Shown: positions 25,094 through 35,610, counted from the first letter of the stretch. The stretch: DNA of 64,000 bases from Candidatus Tokpelaia sp. (GCF_008636115.1 NZ_QLZD01000023.1:50161-114160); one strand, 5' to 3'. Made by a program: numbers and translations. The notes: generated from the sequence alone by a model not told the origin.

Positions 25094-27682
25094 TTATGAG
25101 GTTTTTATCTGCGCGGCCAGCCAGCGGCCGAGATTTTCTCTCACTGCTGCGCCGTCAGCCAGCGTCAGGGCTTTTTCGCACTCTGCTTTCAAGGCGGCGA
25201 GATCAATTTGGCGCAAACGCGCTTTGGCGGCCGCAATATGCGGTGATTCCATCGACAATTCCTCGGCGCCCAGTGCCGCCAGCACCGGCCCGGCGACAGT
25301 ATCGGCCGCCGCCGCGCCGCAAATGCCGACAGGGCAATTTTGCTTTGCCGCTTCCGCACAGCAAAAAGCAATCAAACGCAGCACGGCAGGGTGCAAAACA
25401 TCAAGCCGCGCACTGAGCTTTGTTTCTTCCCTGTCCATGGCCAGCGTATATTGGGTGAGATCATTGGTGCCGACAGAAAAGAAATCTGCCTCGCGCGCCA
25501 GATTGGCGGCCATGAGCGCCGCAGAAGGCACTTCAATCATGGCGCCTAATTGCGGCATGAGAAAATCCTCTCTTTTGTCTATTCCCAATTTGCCGGCCAA
25601 TTCTTCCATCATAGCGCGGACAGCAATAAAATCATGAATATCTGTTACCATTGGCACCATGATTTGCACCGGGCTTTTGCCGTTTTTCAGCGGTTTTGCT
25701 TTGACACGCAACAGGGCTGTTAATTGTGTTGACATCAATTCAGGATTGGTCAGGATAAGACGCGCGCCGCGAATCCCCAGAGCAGGATTAGGGCCGCCGC
25801 CTATTTTCAGCCATGAAAGCTGTTTATCGGCACCAATATCCAAAGTGCGGATAATAACCGGCCGGCCTTGCATAGCGTCCACTGCGGCCTGATATTGCTG
25901 TTGCTGTTCCTCTGCTGAGGGAGCGCTGTCGCGCCCCAGAAACAGAAATTCGCTGCGAAACAGCCCGACGGCATCAGCGCCATTGATCAGGCTGTTTTCT
26001 GCTTCCAAAGCCCCGGCAATATTGGCGGCAACAAGGACAAGCCGGCCGTCTTTAGAGACAGCCGGGCGGACAGATTCCGCTTTGGCTTTTGCCTCATTTT
26101 GGCCTGTAAGCTCCTGCCGGCGGCGCGCTGTTGCAAGCTGCTCTACCGTTGGCTTGAGCTGTATTATGCCTTTATCACCGTCAAGAATAACGGTATGCCC
26201 TTGTAGTAAAACCGGGTCAAGAACAGCTTTTCCCAACCCCATAAGGCATGGAATGTTTTTGCTGCGGCATAAAATAGCGACATGAGAGGTAATGCCGCCA
26301 TAAGCAAGGCACAAAGCGGCAGGTTTTTGCGCAGCAAGCATCATAAACTGCGAAGGCGTAATATCCTCTGCCGCAATTATCGCTCCGCCAAATTTATCTG
26401 TTTCTGCCGGTTCTGCCGCCGTATTGCCGGGCAGCAAACTAATAAGCTGAAGCTGAATATCGCGCAGATCGGCGGTGCGCTCGCGAATGAGCGGATTAGC
26501 AGAGCGGGCAAGAGCCTCAATGCGCCTGTCCATAATAGTCTTCCAGGCAAAGGCGGCGCTTTTGCCTGCCTGTATTTGCGCCAGCGCCTCGGCAAGAAGC
26601 TCGTCATCATCAAGCAAAGCCCGATGAGCGGCAAGAATATCAGCCTGAGCTGTATTTTCCGCCGCCTGCACTTTATCTCTGAGCTGCGTTTGCAAAGCCT
26701 TTATGGCGCGCTGCAAATGCTGCTTCTCAATTTCTGCCTCCTTGCCATATTCGGCAAAAGCAGGCAGAGCGGGTTTGAAAAAACGCAATAAACCGATAGC
26801 ATAGCCGGGGCTTGCCACCAGACCCTGTAAAATATCTGTTGCAGGAAAAGTTTGATTCTTATCCGGCCTACAGGCAGCAGATAGTGCCGGGCCGCTTGTC
26901 ACTCCTTCCGGCGTTTCCAGTATTTTGCGGATTTCCGCTATTGCCTGTGCCGCTTGCGCGCCGCCGGCGGTTATAACAACCTTGTCTTTATACATAAGGC
27001 CAAGATCAAGCAGAGCGGCAATGCGGCTCACCGAGACTGTTTTAGCTTTATTGCGGATAAAAACATCAGCCTGATAGCGCTCGCTCACAGCTTTCAGCCG
27101 GCTGGCCGGGCGGGCATGCAGGCCGTTTTCCAGTGCGATTTCAACGCTTGCTTCCACAATTTCCTTTGCCGCGCCGGCGTCCGGCTGTTTGCTGCCTGTA
27201 TGCGCCGCGTCAGCGGCAACAAGCCTGGCAAAAGGCGCGCCCATTGCCACGCGCCCTGTTGCCAGAGCAATCAGGCGCAAAGGCTTTTCACCGACAAAAA
27301 TAAGCGGTGTAATCAGGCTGGTGGCCGCGACAGCTACTTTATCAACATTAAACCGGATAAGCGGCGTTCCCTCTGTAACATAATCTCCCGGTTTGACCAG
27401 CAGCGACAGCCCTTCGCCGTTAAGCTTAACCGTATCCACCCCTAAATGCAGCAATATTTCTACTCCGTCAGCCAGCTTCAGCGTGACAGAATGGCGTGTC
27501 GGCGCACATTGAATCACTGTGCCGGCGGCAGGCGCGCATAAATGATCCCCCAATGGCTCAATAGCTACAGTTGAGCCTAACATTTCCTGAGAGAAAACAG
27601 GGTCTGGTATAGCATGAACCGGAACACAAAGCCCGTCAATCGGCGCAGAAATAAGCCAGCTTTGTGACAGATTGGCGGACAT
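25094..27682 (-). CDS. nagF: PTS multiphosphoryl transfer protein IIA(Glc)-HPr-Enzyme I
   Basis: 862 residues, three fused energy-coupling proteins. IIA domain 1-150 with H79 in I-L-L-H-L-G-V-D-T-V and supporting H64; HPr 178-262 with H189 in G-L-H-A-R-P-A-S; Enzyme I from about 285 with H467 in G-G-I-T-S-H-V-A-I, the PEP-binding R-T-L-D-I-G-A-D-K, and Cys in Q-N-C-P-V-G-I-C-G near the C-terminus. Passes phosphate from PEP to the IIB of NagE (17 bases downstream). All active residues are present, so the locus is a self-sufficient sugar PTS. Confidence 0.94.
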   Translation of the reverse strand: MSANLSQSWLISAPIDGLCVPVHAIPDPVFSQEMLGSTVAIEPLGDHLCAPAAGTVIQCAPTRHSVTLKLADGVEILLHLGVDTVKLNGEGLSLLVKPGDYVTEGTPLIRFNVDKVAVAATSLITPLIFVGEKPLRLIALATGRVAMGAPFARLVAADAAHTGSKQPDAGAAKEIVEASVEIALENGLHARPASRLKAVSERYQADVFIRNKAKTVSVSRIAALLDLGLMYKDKVVITAGGAQAAQAIAEIRKILETPEGVTSGPALSAACRPDKNQTFPATDILQGLVASPGYAIGLLRFFKPALPAFAEYGKEAEIEKQHLQRAIKALQTQLRDKVQAAENTAQADILAAHRALLDDDELLAEALAQIQAGKSAAFAWKTIMDRRIEALARSANPLIRERTADLRDIQLQLISLLPGNTAAEPAETDKFGGAIIAAEDITPSQFMMLAAQKPAALCLAYGGITSHVAILCRSKNIPCLMGLGKAVLDPVLLQGHTVILDGDKGIIQLKPTVEQLATARRRQELTGQNEAKAKAESVRPAVSKDGRLVLVAANIAGALEAENSLINGADAVGLFRSEFLFLGRDSAPSAEEQQQQYQAAVDAMQGRPVIIRTLDIGADKQLSWLKIGGGPNPALGIRGARLILTNPELMSTQLTALLRVKAKPLKNGKSPVQIMVPMVTDIHDFIAVRAMMEELAGKLGIDKREDFLMPQLGAMIEVPSAALMAANLAREADFFSVGTNDLTQYTLAMDREETKLSARLDVLHPAVLRLIAFCCAEAAKQNCPVGICGAAAADTVAGPVLAALGAEELSMESPHIAAAKARLRQIDLAALKAECEKALTLADGAAVRENLGRWLAAQIKTS

Positions 27683-27719
27683 GGCAGCTCCTTGGCAGGT
27701 TTGTAAAAGCTTAAAACCT

Positions 27720-28742
27720 TTAAACGGTAACAGTCACTTTATTAAGAAAGCGGGGCGTATCAGGATCCAGCCCGCGGGCGCGCGCCAGTTGCTCCACCAT
27801 AATATAAAAACTTTGTATGGCGCTAATGGGAGAAAGGGCGCTGTCAGGGGCAGCGGCAATATCCAGATCGCGATCGGCAATATTTGTATCGGCTGCCAGC
27901 AGCACCCTGGCCTGACGGCTGCGAAACTCCCGCGCCAGAGCAAGAAGCCCGCTTTGGCCTTGTCCGGGCAGAGCGAAAATCAGGACAGGGTAACCGCTGC
28001 CGACCAAAGCCATAGGGCCGTGCTTGATTTCCGCGCCGCTAAAGGCCTCTGCCTGCATATTACAGGCTTCCTTGAATTTAAGCGCCGCTTCCTGCGCAAC
28101 TGCCAGCCCAAGACCGCGGCCGATAACAATCATTTTTTCTTCATTTTCAAGCATAGTGACGGCCTTTTGCCAATTAAGGGAGCAGGCTTTATGCAAAGTC
28201 TCCGGTAGTGATGCCAAAGCCTGCTGCAACGGCCTGTCTTCCAGCCAGGCTGCCAAAAGCTGGGCAGAGGCAGCCAGAGAGGCAATATAGGTTTTTGTCG
28301 CGGCCACACTTTTTTCCGGCCCGGCATGGAGGGAGATTGCCTCGCGGCTTGCTGCCGCCAGCGGAGAATTGGGCGCGTTAATCATGGAAATGGCATAGGC
28401 TCCGCCTTTACCCAGCGCGGTCAGCGTTTCCACCAGATCTGTGCTTTGCCCCGATTGCGAGATAGCCAGAGCAAAATAGCGCGCTAACCGCCATGGCGCG
28501 TTAAACAGGGTAGTGAGGGAAAGCGGCACTGAAGTCACCGGTATGCCGGCGCGAATCATGCACAGATAGGAAAAATATGTGGCGGCGTGATCAGAGCTGC
28601 CGCGTGCCACTGTTACCCCGCCAAAGGGATTGACAAGGCGCAGTTTTTCTCCCAATTCCCGCATTTGCCGGGCATTTTCCCGCAGGGCAAAGGCAATGTG
28701 CTCCGGCGCGCTGCTTGCTTCCTGATACATAAATGTTGTCAT
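27720..28742 (-). CDS. SIS-domain glucosamine-6-phosphate deaminase (NagB-II type)
   Basis: 340 residues from ATG 28742 with AAAGG six bases upstream; the longer frame to 28823 adds a spurious hydrophobic leader overlapping nagA. Two SIS sugar-isomerase domains: V-A-R-G-S-S-D-H-A with S-Q-S-G-Q-S-T-D in the first, and I-G-R-G-L with E-A-L-K-F-K-E and E-I-K-H-G-P in the second. Resembles the isomerase half of GlmS without glutaminase, as in NagB-II, which turns glucosamine-6-phosphate into fructose-6-phosphate and ammonia. An AgaS-type role is the alternative; nagA context favours NagB-II. Confidence 0.87.
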   Translation of the reverse strand: MTTFMYQEASSAPEHIAFALRENARQMRELGEKLRLVNPFGGVTVARGSSDHAATYFSYLCMIRAGIPVTSVPLSLTTLFNAPWRLARYFALAISQSGQSTDLVETLTALGKGGAYAISMINAPNSPLAAASREAISLHAGPEKSVAATKTYIASLAASAQLLAAWLEDRPLQQALASLPETLHKACSLNWQKAVTMLENEEKMIVIGRGLGLAVAQEAALKFKEACNMQAEAFSGAEIKHGPMALVGSGYPVLIFALPGQGQSGLLALAREFRSRQARVLLAADTNIADRDLDIAAAPDSALSPISAIQSFYIMVEQLARARGLDPDTPRFLNKVTVTV

Positions 28743-28755
28743 TGCCTGCCTTTCT

Positions 28756-29862
28756 TCAGTCTTTGTCCCGGCCGACACGCCGCCCGGCAATATAAGTATC
28801 AATAATATTATAATGCGTATCAATTATATTCAGATCGGCGCGCAGGCCGATTTCCAGCCGCCCGCGATCTTGCAGCCCCAAATAATCGGCCTGATAAGCG
28901 CTCAGGCGGTGCGAGGCCTGAGCCAGCGAATCGCCCAGGCGGATAAAATTTTTCAGCGCCTTATCAAGCGTCAACACACTGCCGGCCAAAGTCCCGTCTG
29001 CCAGCCGCACGGCATTGCCTTGTTTATAAATATCGTTCTCCCCAAGCCTGTACTGCCCGTCAGGCATGCCGCAGGCCGCTGTTCCGTCTGTAATGCCGTA
29101 AAGGCGCGGAATAGCGCGCATAGCGGCGCGCATGGCGCCTTTGCCGACATGAACCAGATCGGGGATTATTTCGCAATAACGGGCATGAGCCAAAGCGGCT
29201 CCGACAGCGCCGGCCGCGCGATGTGAGAGCGGTGACATGGCATTATAGAGATGGGTGAAAGATTTGGCGCCCGCCTGTAAAGCGCAGCAGCACTGCTCAT
29301 AATCGGCCAGTGTATGGCCGATTTGCACACGGATATTCTGCCGGCCCAGCCAGGGAATAAGGGCAAGATTCTCGGCAAATTCCGGCGCTATGGTGATAAT
29401 GCGGATTGGAACGGCGGCATTCAGGCGGTTGATGAATTCCTTATCGGCGCGAATAGCATAAGCCGGCTGCGCCCCCAGCTTTTCCGGGTTGATAAACGGC
29501 CCTTCCAAATGTATGCCGAGAATATCCGCCCCGTCTGCCGGCGGGTTGCGCCGGACAGCGGCAACGGCCGCAAAAGCTGCGTCAATAGCGGCCGGCGGCG
29601 CTGTCATGGTGGTGGCCAGCACGGAAGTCGAGCCGAAACGGGCATGGGTGCGGGCGAGGACGCGCGCTGCTTCACCGCCTTGCATAATGTCATAACCGCC
29701 GCCGCCATGCACATGCAGGTCAATAAAACCGGGGATAAGGCAGGGGGCACCTGTCACAATTTCCCCCGAAATTCTGTTAATTCCGGCTATCAATCCGTCT
29801 TTTATTGTCAAATGGCCGTTTATCCAGCCGTCAGCCGTCAGAATATTGCCTGCCAGTTTCAT
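28756..29862 (-). CDS. nagA: N-acetylglucosamine-6-phosphate deacetylase
   Basis: 368 residues from ATG 29862 (GAGG five bases upstream); a TTG four codons earlier is less likely. Amidohydrolase fold: H50-x-H52 in I-D-L-H-V-H-G, metal ligand E120 in H-L-E-G-P-F, H183 and H204, catalytic D259 in I-T-D-G. Produces glucosamine-6-phosphate for the SIS deaminase encoded 13 bases downstream. First gene of a four-gene operon covering uptake, deacetylation and deamination. Confidence 0.94.
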   Translation of the reverse strand: MKLAGNILTADGWINGHLTIKDGLIAGINRISGEIVTGAPCLIPGFIDLHVHGGGGYDIMQGGEAARVLARTHARFGSTSVLATTMTAPPAAIDAAFAAVAAVRRNPPADGADILGIHLEGPFINPEKLGAQPAYAIRADKEFINRLNAAVPIRIITIAPEFAENLALIPWLGRQNIRVQIGHTLADYEQCCCALQAGAKSFTHLYNAMSPLSHRAAGAVGAALAHARYCEIIPDLVHVGKGAMRAAMRAIPRLYGITDGTAACGMPDGQYRLGENDIYKQGNAVRLADGTLAGSVLTLDKALKNFIRLGDSLAQASHRLSAYQADYLGLQDRGRLEIGLRADLNIIDTHYNIIDTYIAGRRVGRDKD

Positions 29863-30375
29863 ATTACGCCTCAAAAACTGCGAAATGTCTTATAGAGTCG
29901 TCTAAAGCGGTTGCCGAGCCCCCTCTACCGTTACTGCCTCTTGCGCCTTCTGTCAAAGAGCGTGACTGGTGAAAAATGCCGCATATAGTCCTGCGCTGCA
30001 AGGCGTAAAAGAGCGGATTATCCGGCAAAAAAATGCGGAATATTCAGCAATATATCACAGGAAAGGCAAAAAATCGCCGATAAAACAAATATAAATCGGT
30101 GTGAATTATTTCAGTGCATTCAAAATTGCTAATATTGTCGATAAAGATAATCAAGCGCCGCGCTGAAAGAGATAAGCCACCCCCGGCGCCCATAGGCCGG
30201 CGTTGAAAGTGATGAAAGCCTTATGCACGCCGATACAGGTAATGATTCGCAGGGAAAAGGGGCAGCTCATATTGCGCATTATCTGCTGCGAGCCATTCTT
30301 TCGACAACTCCGCCCCGCCGCCGGCAAAACTGCTCGCAGTCCTACGGGCTTGTCACTGCCCTGGAGTTTCAGCCT
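29863..30375. other. Intergenic region upstream of the nag operon, downstream of ssb
   Basis: No supported gene over about 510 bases. The A/T-rich part (30040-30150) is the likely nag promoter. I saw no convincing palindromic operator and no GntR- or ROK-type regulator gene in the window, so control of the operon is unexplained here. Confidence 0.45.
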
Positions 30376-30900
30376 TCAAAACGGCACTTCATCGTCAATA
30401 TCGCGGGCGAAATCCTGACTGTCGCCCTGATTGCCCTGCCCGCCGCGGCGCACGCTGTCGCCGGAAGAATTATCACCATAAGCGCCCTGATGATAATTGC
30501 CGCCCTGATTATTATGCGCAACCTGATTATAGCCGCCGCTGTCACCATTGCGTGAATCGAGCATTTGCAGCTCACCGCGAAAATTTTGCAGAACAATTTC
30601 TGTCGTATAGCGATCCTGCCCGGATTGATCCTGCCATTTACGGGTTTGCAACTGGCCTTCAATATAGAGTTTTGCGCCCTTTTTCACATATTGCTCAACG
30701 ACTTTAACCAGCCCTTCATTATAAATGACAATGCTGTGCCATTCTGTCCGTTCTTTACGCTCGCCGCTATTTTTGTCGCGCCAGCTATCGGAAGTGGCGA
30801 GGCGTAAATTGGCAACACGGCCGCCTGAGGCAAAATTGCGAATTTCCGGATCGGCGCCAATATTGCCTACCAGAATAACCTTATTGACACTGCCCGCCAT
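30376..30900 (-). CDS. ssb: Single-stranded DNA-binding protein
   Basis: 174 residues from ATG 30900 ([15 protein letters not shown]); the frame runs 27 codons further without homology. OB fold about 1-115 with [11 protein letters not shown] and E-R-T-E-W-H. A Gly/Asn/Gln-rich linker leads to the acidic partner-binding tip D-D-E-V-P-F at the C-terminus. Transcribed divergently from uvrA, the common arrangement in Proteobacteria. Confidence 0.96.
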   Translation of the reverse strand: MAGSVNKVILVGNIGADPEIRNFASGGRVANLRLATSDSWRDKNSGERKERTEWHSIVIYNEGLVKVVEQYVKKGAKLYIEGQLQTRKWQDQSGQDRYTTEIVLQNFRGELQMLDSRNGDSGGYNQVAHNNQGGNYHQGAYGDNSSGDSVRRGGQGNQGDSQDFARDIDDEVPF

Positions 30901-31157
30901 AATTATTTGCCTTCCTGAAGATTGTTTTTGCTGCTTTATTTGCCCGTTCTTATGGCAGTTTTTTGCATTTTTTGCTGCCAAGGTTAACGGCTTTTATGAT
31001 TTTGGCGCCAATTTATGCTTTTTTCCACAATTTATCGCTCTTGCCTGTCGGCCAACAGGCCGGCTTTAGCCCTGAAAGGTTGAATTTGCGGGTAACAAAG
31101 CCTATTTCCATGAGGGCTTGAGCCAGGCGAAAATTTTTCAATAATGATTGGTGCCGA

Positions 31158-34085
31158 ATGTCTGAACAAAAATATATTTCTGTCCGCGGGGCGCGTGAGC
31201 ATAATCTGAAAAATATCGATATTGATCTGCCGCGTAACAAATTGATTGTCATGACCGGGCTTTCCGGCTCAGGCAAATCTTCGCTGGCTTTTGACACAAT
31301 TTATGCCGAAGGCCAGCGCCGTTATGTGGAAAGTCTGTCTGCCTATGCCCGCCAGTTTCTGGAAATGATGCAAAAGCCCGATGTCGACCGGATAGACGGT
31401 TTGTCTCCCGCTATTTCGATTGAGCAAAAGACAACAAGCCGCAATCCGCGCTCGACGGTAGGCACGGTGACAGAAATTTATGACTATATGCGTCTGCTTT
31501 TTGCCCGTGTCGGCGTGCCTTATTCGCCCGCAACGGGCCTGCCCATTACCAGCCAGACCGTCAGTGAAATGGTGGACAGGGTAATGGCCGAGCCGGAAGG
31601 CACAAGGCTGCTGATTATGGCGCCGCTGGTGCGCGATCGCAAAGGCGAATTCCGCAAGGAATTTGCCGATTTGCAGAAAAAAGGCTTTCAACGGGTTAAG
31701 GTTGACGGGCAGTTTTATGAAATTGCCGATGTGCCGGCGCTGGATAAAAAATACAAGCATGATATCGATGTGGTGGTTGACCGGGTTGTTGTGCGGGCGG
31801 ATTTGCCGGCCCGGCTGGCCGACAGCCTGGAGACCTGCCTGCAACTGGCGGACGGCCTGGCACTGGCCGAATTTGCCGACAGGCCGCTGGCTGCTTTGGG
31901 CAGTGCCGGCGGCAAAAGCACCAATAAATCCAAAAACGCCACGCATGAGCATATTCTGTTTTCAGAAAAATTTGCCTGCCCGGTTTCCGGCTTCACCATT
32001 CCGGAAATTGAGCCGCGGCTGTTTTCCTTTAATAATCCGGTTGGCGCCTGCCCGCAATGTGACGGGCTGGGGGTAAAGCAGGCGGTAAATGCCGCCCTGA
32101 TTGTGCCGGATAGAAGCCGGCGCCTGAGCGAAGGGGCAATCGCCCCTTGGGCGCGCTCTTCTTCTGCTTATTATGAGCAGATTTTGGCGGCTTTAGGTCA
32201 GGTTTACCGTTTTAAACTGAGTGATAAATGGCAGGATTTGCCGGCTGAGGCACAAAAAGCGGTTTTATACGGCAGCGGCAGCAAAGCAATTTCCGTTACC
32301 TATCAGGACGGGGCGAGAGAATTTACCACGCATAAGCCGTTTGAAGGGGTTATCCCCAATCTCGAGCGCCGCTGGCGCGAGACGGATTCTTCCTGGGTGC
32401 GGGAGGATATAGAGCGTTTTATGGCAGCCACACCATGCGAGGCCTGCGGCGGCTACCGGCTGAAGCCGGAAGCGCTGGCGGTAAAAATCGGCGGTCTGCA
32501 TATTGGTGAGGTGGCGGAAATGTCCATTGCCCAGGCTGATCAATGGTTCAAAACCGTTGATCGCGGCTTTAGCGCCAAGCAGCGGGAAATTGCTACCCGT
32601 ATTCTAAAGGAAATCCGTGAGCGGCTGCTGTTTTTAAATGATGTCGGGCTGGATTATTTAACGCTGGCGCGTTCTTCCGGCACACTTTCCGGCGGGGAAA
32701 GCCAGCGTATCCGTCTGGCTTCGCAAATCGGCTCCGGCCTGACCGGGGTGCTTTATGTGCTTGATGAGCCTTCTATCGGCCTGCACCAGCGCGATAATGC
32801 CCGGCTTCTGGATACATTGCGCCATTTGCGCGATTTGGGCAATACGGTGATTGTCGTCGAGCATGATGAAGATGCTATTTTAGCAGCGGATTATGTGGTT
32901 GATGTCGGCCCGGCAGCCGGCATTCACGGCGGGCAGATTGTTGCCCGGGGCACACCGCAGCAGATTATGGCCAATCCCGCTTCGCTGACCGGGCAATATT
33001 TATCAGGCAAAAAATCGGTGCCCGTGCCGGCAATGCGGCGGAAAATTGATAAAAATAAACAGATTAAGCTTATTGGCGCGCGCGGCAATAATCTGAAAAA
33101 TGTGACGGCGGAAATTCCGGTCGGCGCTTTTACCTGCGTTACCGGGGTTTCCGGCGGCGGCAAATCCACTTTTTTGCTGGAGACTCTTTATAAAGCCGCC
33201 TCGCGCAAAATTATGGGCAGCCGCGCCCAGCCGGCGCCTTTTGATAAAATAGAGGGGCTGGAATTTTTTGACAAAGTGATCGATATTGATCAATCGCCCA
33301 TTGGGCGGACGCCGCGCTCCAATCCGGCCACTTATACCGGCGCTTTTGCGCCGATACGCGACTGGTTTACCAATTTGCCGGAAGCAAAAACGCGCGGCTA
33401 TAAGCCGGGGCGTTTTTCCTTTAATGTCAAAGGCGGGCGCTGTGAAGCCTGCCAGGGGGACGGCGTGCTGAAAATTGAAATGCATTTTCTGCCCGATGTT
33501 TACGTGACCTGCGATGTCTGCCATGGCAAGCGTTATAATCGTGAAACGCTGGAAGTGCTGTTTAAAGGCAAATCTATTGCCGATGTGCTGGATATGACGG
33601 TGGAGGAAGGGGCGGAATTTTTCGCCGCCGTGCCGGCTATACGCGACAGGCTGGCCGGTTTGGTAAAAGTCGGCCTCGGCTATGTCAAAATCGGCCAGCA
33701 GGCAACCACACTTTCCGGCGGTGAGGCGCAGCGGGTCAAGCTGGCCAAAGAGCTGGCGCGCCGGGCGACCGGGCGCACGCTTTATATTCTGGACGAGCCG
33801 ACAACCGGTCTGCATTTTGACGATGTCGCCAAATTGCTGGAAGTGCTGCATGAATTGGTTGATCAAGGCAATACGATTGCGGTAATTGAGCATAATCTGG
33901 AAGTGATCAAAACGGCAGACTGGATTTTGGATTTTGGCCCGGAAGGCGGCGATGGCGGCGGTTATATTGTTGCCAAAGGTCGGCCGGAAGATATTATTCG
34001 GGAAAAAAACTCTTATACCGGAGCGTTTTTGCGGGATTTGTTGCAGCGGCAGCAAAAAAGCAAAAAAATATCGGCAAAAGCTTAG
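31158..34085 (+). CDS. uvrA: Excinuclease ABC subunit A
   Basis: 975 residues, near the usual 940-970. Damage-recognition ATPase of nucleotide excision repair. First Walker [10 protein letters not shown] near residue 35, zinc motifs C-P-x-C and C-E-x-C-x-G-D-G / [10 protein letters not shown], second Walker [10 protein letters not shown] near 660, two L-S-G-G-E-x-Q-R signatures and two I-L-D-E-P / V-L-D-E-P Walker B motifs. I found no exact GTTC-N7-GTTC SOS box in the divergent region with ssb. Confidence 0.97.
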   Translation: MSEQKYISVRGAREHNLKNIDIDLPRNKLIVMTGLSGSGKSSLAFDTIYAEGQRRYVESLSAYARQFLEMMQKPDVDRIDGLSPAISIEQKTTSRNPRSTVGTVTEIYDYMRLLFARVGVPYSPATGLPITSQTVSEMVDRVMAEPEGTRLLIMAPLVRDRKGEFRKEFADLQKKGFQRVKVDGQFYEIADVPALDKKYKHDIDVVVDRVVVRADLPARLADSLETCLQLADGLALAEFADRPLAALGSAGGKSTNKSKNATHEHILFSEKFACPVSGFTIPEIEPRLFSFNNPVGACPQCDGLGVKQAVNAALIVPDRSRRLSEGAIAPWARSSSAYYEQILAALGQVYRFKLSDKWQDLPAEAQKAVLYGSGSKAISVTYQDGAREFTTHKPFEGVIPNLERRWRETDSSWVREDIERFMAATPCEACGGYRLKPEALAVKIGGLHIGEVAEMSIAQADQWFKTVDRGFSAKQREIATRILKEIRERLLFLNDVGLDYLTLARSSGTLSGGESQRIRLASQIGSGLTGVLYVLDEPSIGLHQRDNARLLDTLRHLRDLGNTVIVVEHDEDAILAADYVVDVGPAAGIHGGQIVARGTPQQIMANPASLTGQYLSGKKSVPVPAMRRKIDKNKQIKLIGARGNNLKNVTAEIPVGAFTCVTGVSGGGKSTFLLETLYKAASRKIMGSRAQPAPFDKIEGLEFFDKVIDIDQSPIGRTPRSNPATYTGAFAPIRDWFTNLPEAKTRGYKPGRFSFNVKGGRCEACQGDGVLKIEMHFLPDVYVTCDVCHGKRYNRETLEVLFKGKSIADVLDMTVEEGAEFFAAVPAIRDRLAGLVKVGLGYVKIGQQATTLSGGEAQRVKLAKELARRATGRTLYILDEPTTGLHFDDVAKLLEVLHELVDQGNTIAVIEHNLEVIKTADWILDFGPEGGDGGGYIVAKGRPEDIIREKNSYTGAFLRDLLQRQQKSKKISAKA

Positions 34086-34571
34086 AATTTGCAGCGAATG
34101 GGTGGCAGATTTGACAGAGTCTTATTGCCTCGCTGCCTTTGCCGGCAATAAGACGGCGCCCCTTGCCTTTGCCGGCGGTGATTTTTGTGGTGCAAACGGC
34201 GCAGCAATATGGTGTTATAATTATGTCCGAATCACCGGGCAGTGAAGCATGTTGAGCTGAAACATGCGATTGGGGGCATATAGAGGGGATTTCACAGAAA
34301 TTATGGTAAAAGCCGGAATTACGGCTTTGTTTTATGCGGTTCCGTCTGCTCATATTGCGGGGCATTCGGGCTTGTTCATTTTTTGGCTGTGTGCCGCAAC
34401 CGCCGGCCGGTTGAGAAGGAGGATAAGGAAATATAGTGACGCGGTTATAAGCGGCCGCCCCGATGAAAAGATAAAATAATATTGCAGCTTTTCGCCTGTG
34501 ATTCTGCAAAGGGTAGAGGGGGCCGCCATCGGAAATTTGGCTATTGGGTGGAGTAATTAGGGGAATATATA
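34086..34571. other. Intergenic region after uvrA
   Basis: No supported gene. It begins with the inverted repeat at 34119-34154 and a duplicated TGCCTTTGCCGGC element (about 34135-34175). A 71-codon plus-strand frame at 34264-34479 lacks homology that I recognise and a clear ribosome site. Confidence 0.45.
34119..34154 (+). terminator. Perfect 11-bp inverted repeat after uvrA, candidate terminator
   Basis: GTCTTATTGCC (34119-34129) pairs with GGCAATAAGAC (34144-34154) across a 14-base loop, starting 33 bases after the uvrA stop. No T run follows directly, so it may be a factor-dependent end or a dispersed-repeat hairpin. Confidence 0.4.
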
Positions 34572-35090
34572 ATGAAATTTATATATGTTGATAATTCAAA
34601 TTTATTGTATGGCGGGCGCGGTGTTGCCGATTCCGCCGGCTGGAGTCCGGATTATAATGCTTTGCGCCTGTTATTATGCGGCAAAGAGGCGGTGATTTGC
34701 CCAAGGCCGAAGATTTTCGGCTCTTTCAATAATATGGCAAAGTTTAAAAGCATTATTGAAAGTGCCGGTTGCAAACTTGTCGGTTATGAAAAGAATAACG
34801 GCAATACCGATGATTACAACTATGCCAGTAAAGAGAAAAAGGTTGATGTCGCTATTGCTCACCAGATCACCAAAGATGCCTATAGCAGCAAAATTGCCCG
34901 GGAACATGATGAAATTATTCTTGTTTCCGGTGATCGTGATTTTGTCCCGGTGGTTGAGGATCTGGTAGAGGAATGCTTTATTGTCCGCATTTATTCATGG
35001 GAGCATACTATTGCCTGGGAATTAAAAAATGCCTGTTCGCAATTTATCAGCCTGAATGCGCATCTGGATTTTCTTAACTGCAAAACCTAG
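34572..35090 (+). CDS. NYN domain (PIN-like) putative RNase
   Basis: 172 residues, essentially one NYN domain. Acidic centre is visible: D7 in Y-V-D-N-S-N, D92 in K-K-V-D-V-A-I, and D121/D123 in V-S-G-D-R-D-F-V-P-V. NYN proteins (LabA/Limkain group) are metal-dependent ribonucleases; substrate not predictable. A/T-rich compared with uvrA. The next gene begins 36 bases downstream on the same strand, so the two may form a unit. Nothing phage- or transposon-like flanks them. Confidence 0.85.
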   Translation: MKFIYVDNSNLLYGGRGVADSAGWSPDYNALRLLLCGKEAVICPRPKIFGSFNNMAKFKSIIESAGCKLVGYEKNNGNTDDYNYASKEKKVDVAIAHQITKDAYSSKIAREHDEIILVSGDRDFVPVVEDLVEECFIVRIYSWEHTIAWELKNACSQFISLNAHLDFLNCKT

Positions 35091-35126
35091 TTTGATTTGT
35101 CCCGCAGCGCGGGGGTTTAACGGCAG

Positions 35127-35534
35127 ATGCAAGGCTTGTATTCTTATAAAGATGAGGTGCGGCATAAATTGGATAAGTGGAATAGGGATAATGAGATTTT
35201 AGCCTTGGGGCTTTATAGCTGCTTTTGCGGAAGGGGAAATATACAAAAGGATAAACAGAAATATATAAAGGCTGCTGCGGATATATGCGGGTTAAAGCCC
35301 GGAAGCTTCAGAATGAAATTGTCAAATATTGCTTTTTTAGAAAGGAAAAATTACGGTAAAATTTCAAGCGGATTCAGCCCGCTGGAAAGTTTTTCTAAAC
35401 AGAATGAAGTTGTGTTCAAAGAGCTTTTCCATAATAAAGCAGAACTGCGCCGCCAGGCTGAGATTATTATTGCCGCCGCACCGTCTGATTATTTTTTGCA
35501 GAAAAACATATTGCAGCCGCTATTGGCAGGCTGA
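35127..35534 (+). CDS. Small helical protein resembling the N-terminal domain of HNH endonucleases
   Basis: 135 residues, no signal or membrane helix. Its order of motifs, A-L-x-L-Y-x-C-F, then I-C-G-L-K-P-G-S-F-R-M-K-L-S-N-I-A-F-L-E, then G-F-S-P-L-E-S-F-S-K-Q-N-E-V-V-F-K-E-L-F, matches from memory the helical region placed before the nuclease in many HNH restriction-type endonucleases (R-S-x-x-S-V-x-M-K-L-x-N-x-x-x-L-D). No HNH motif is present, so this is a stand-alone or truncated form. Weak ribosome site. Likely works with the NYN protein; function unknown. Confidence 0.6.
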   Translation: MQGLYSYKDEVRHKLDKWNRDNEILALGLYSCFCGRGNIQKDKQKYIKAAADICGLKPGSFRMKLSNIAFLERKNYGKISSGFSPLESFSKQNEVVFKELFHNKAELRRQAEIIIAAAPSDYFLQKNILQPLLAG

Positions 35535-35610
35535 GGCATTCTTAAAACAGGCGGCGCGTAAGCATCGGTCTGTTTTTGTTTTGCTGTTTCTGCCTGCACT
35601 CTCTTTGGTT

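Noticed and set aside
28743..28823. Hydrophobic leader on the SIS deaminase
   Set aside because: It overlaps the nagA 3' end in another frame; the ATG at 28742 has its own ribosome site and the protein is cytoplasmic.
30955..30975. Possible SOS box GTTC-N-GTTT between ssb and uvrA
   Set aside because: Spacing is eight, not seven, and the second half is not GTTC; not enough to call.
33003..34055. 350-codon open frame on the minus strand
   Set aside because: Entirely antisense to uvrA, with no ribosome site or recognisable domain; open because of codon bias.
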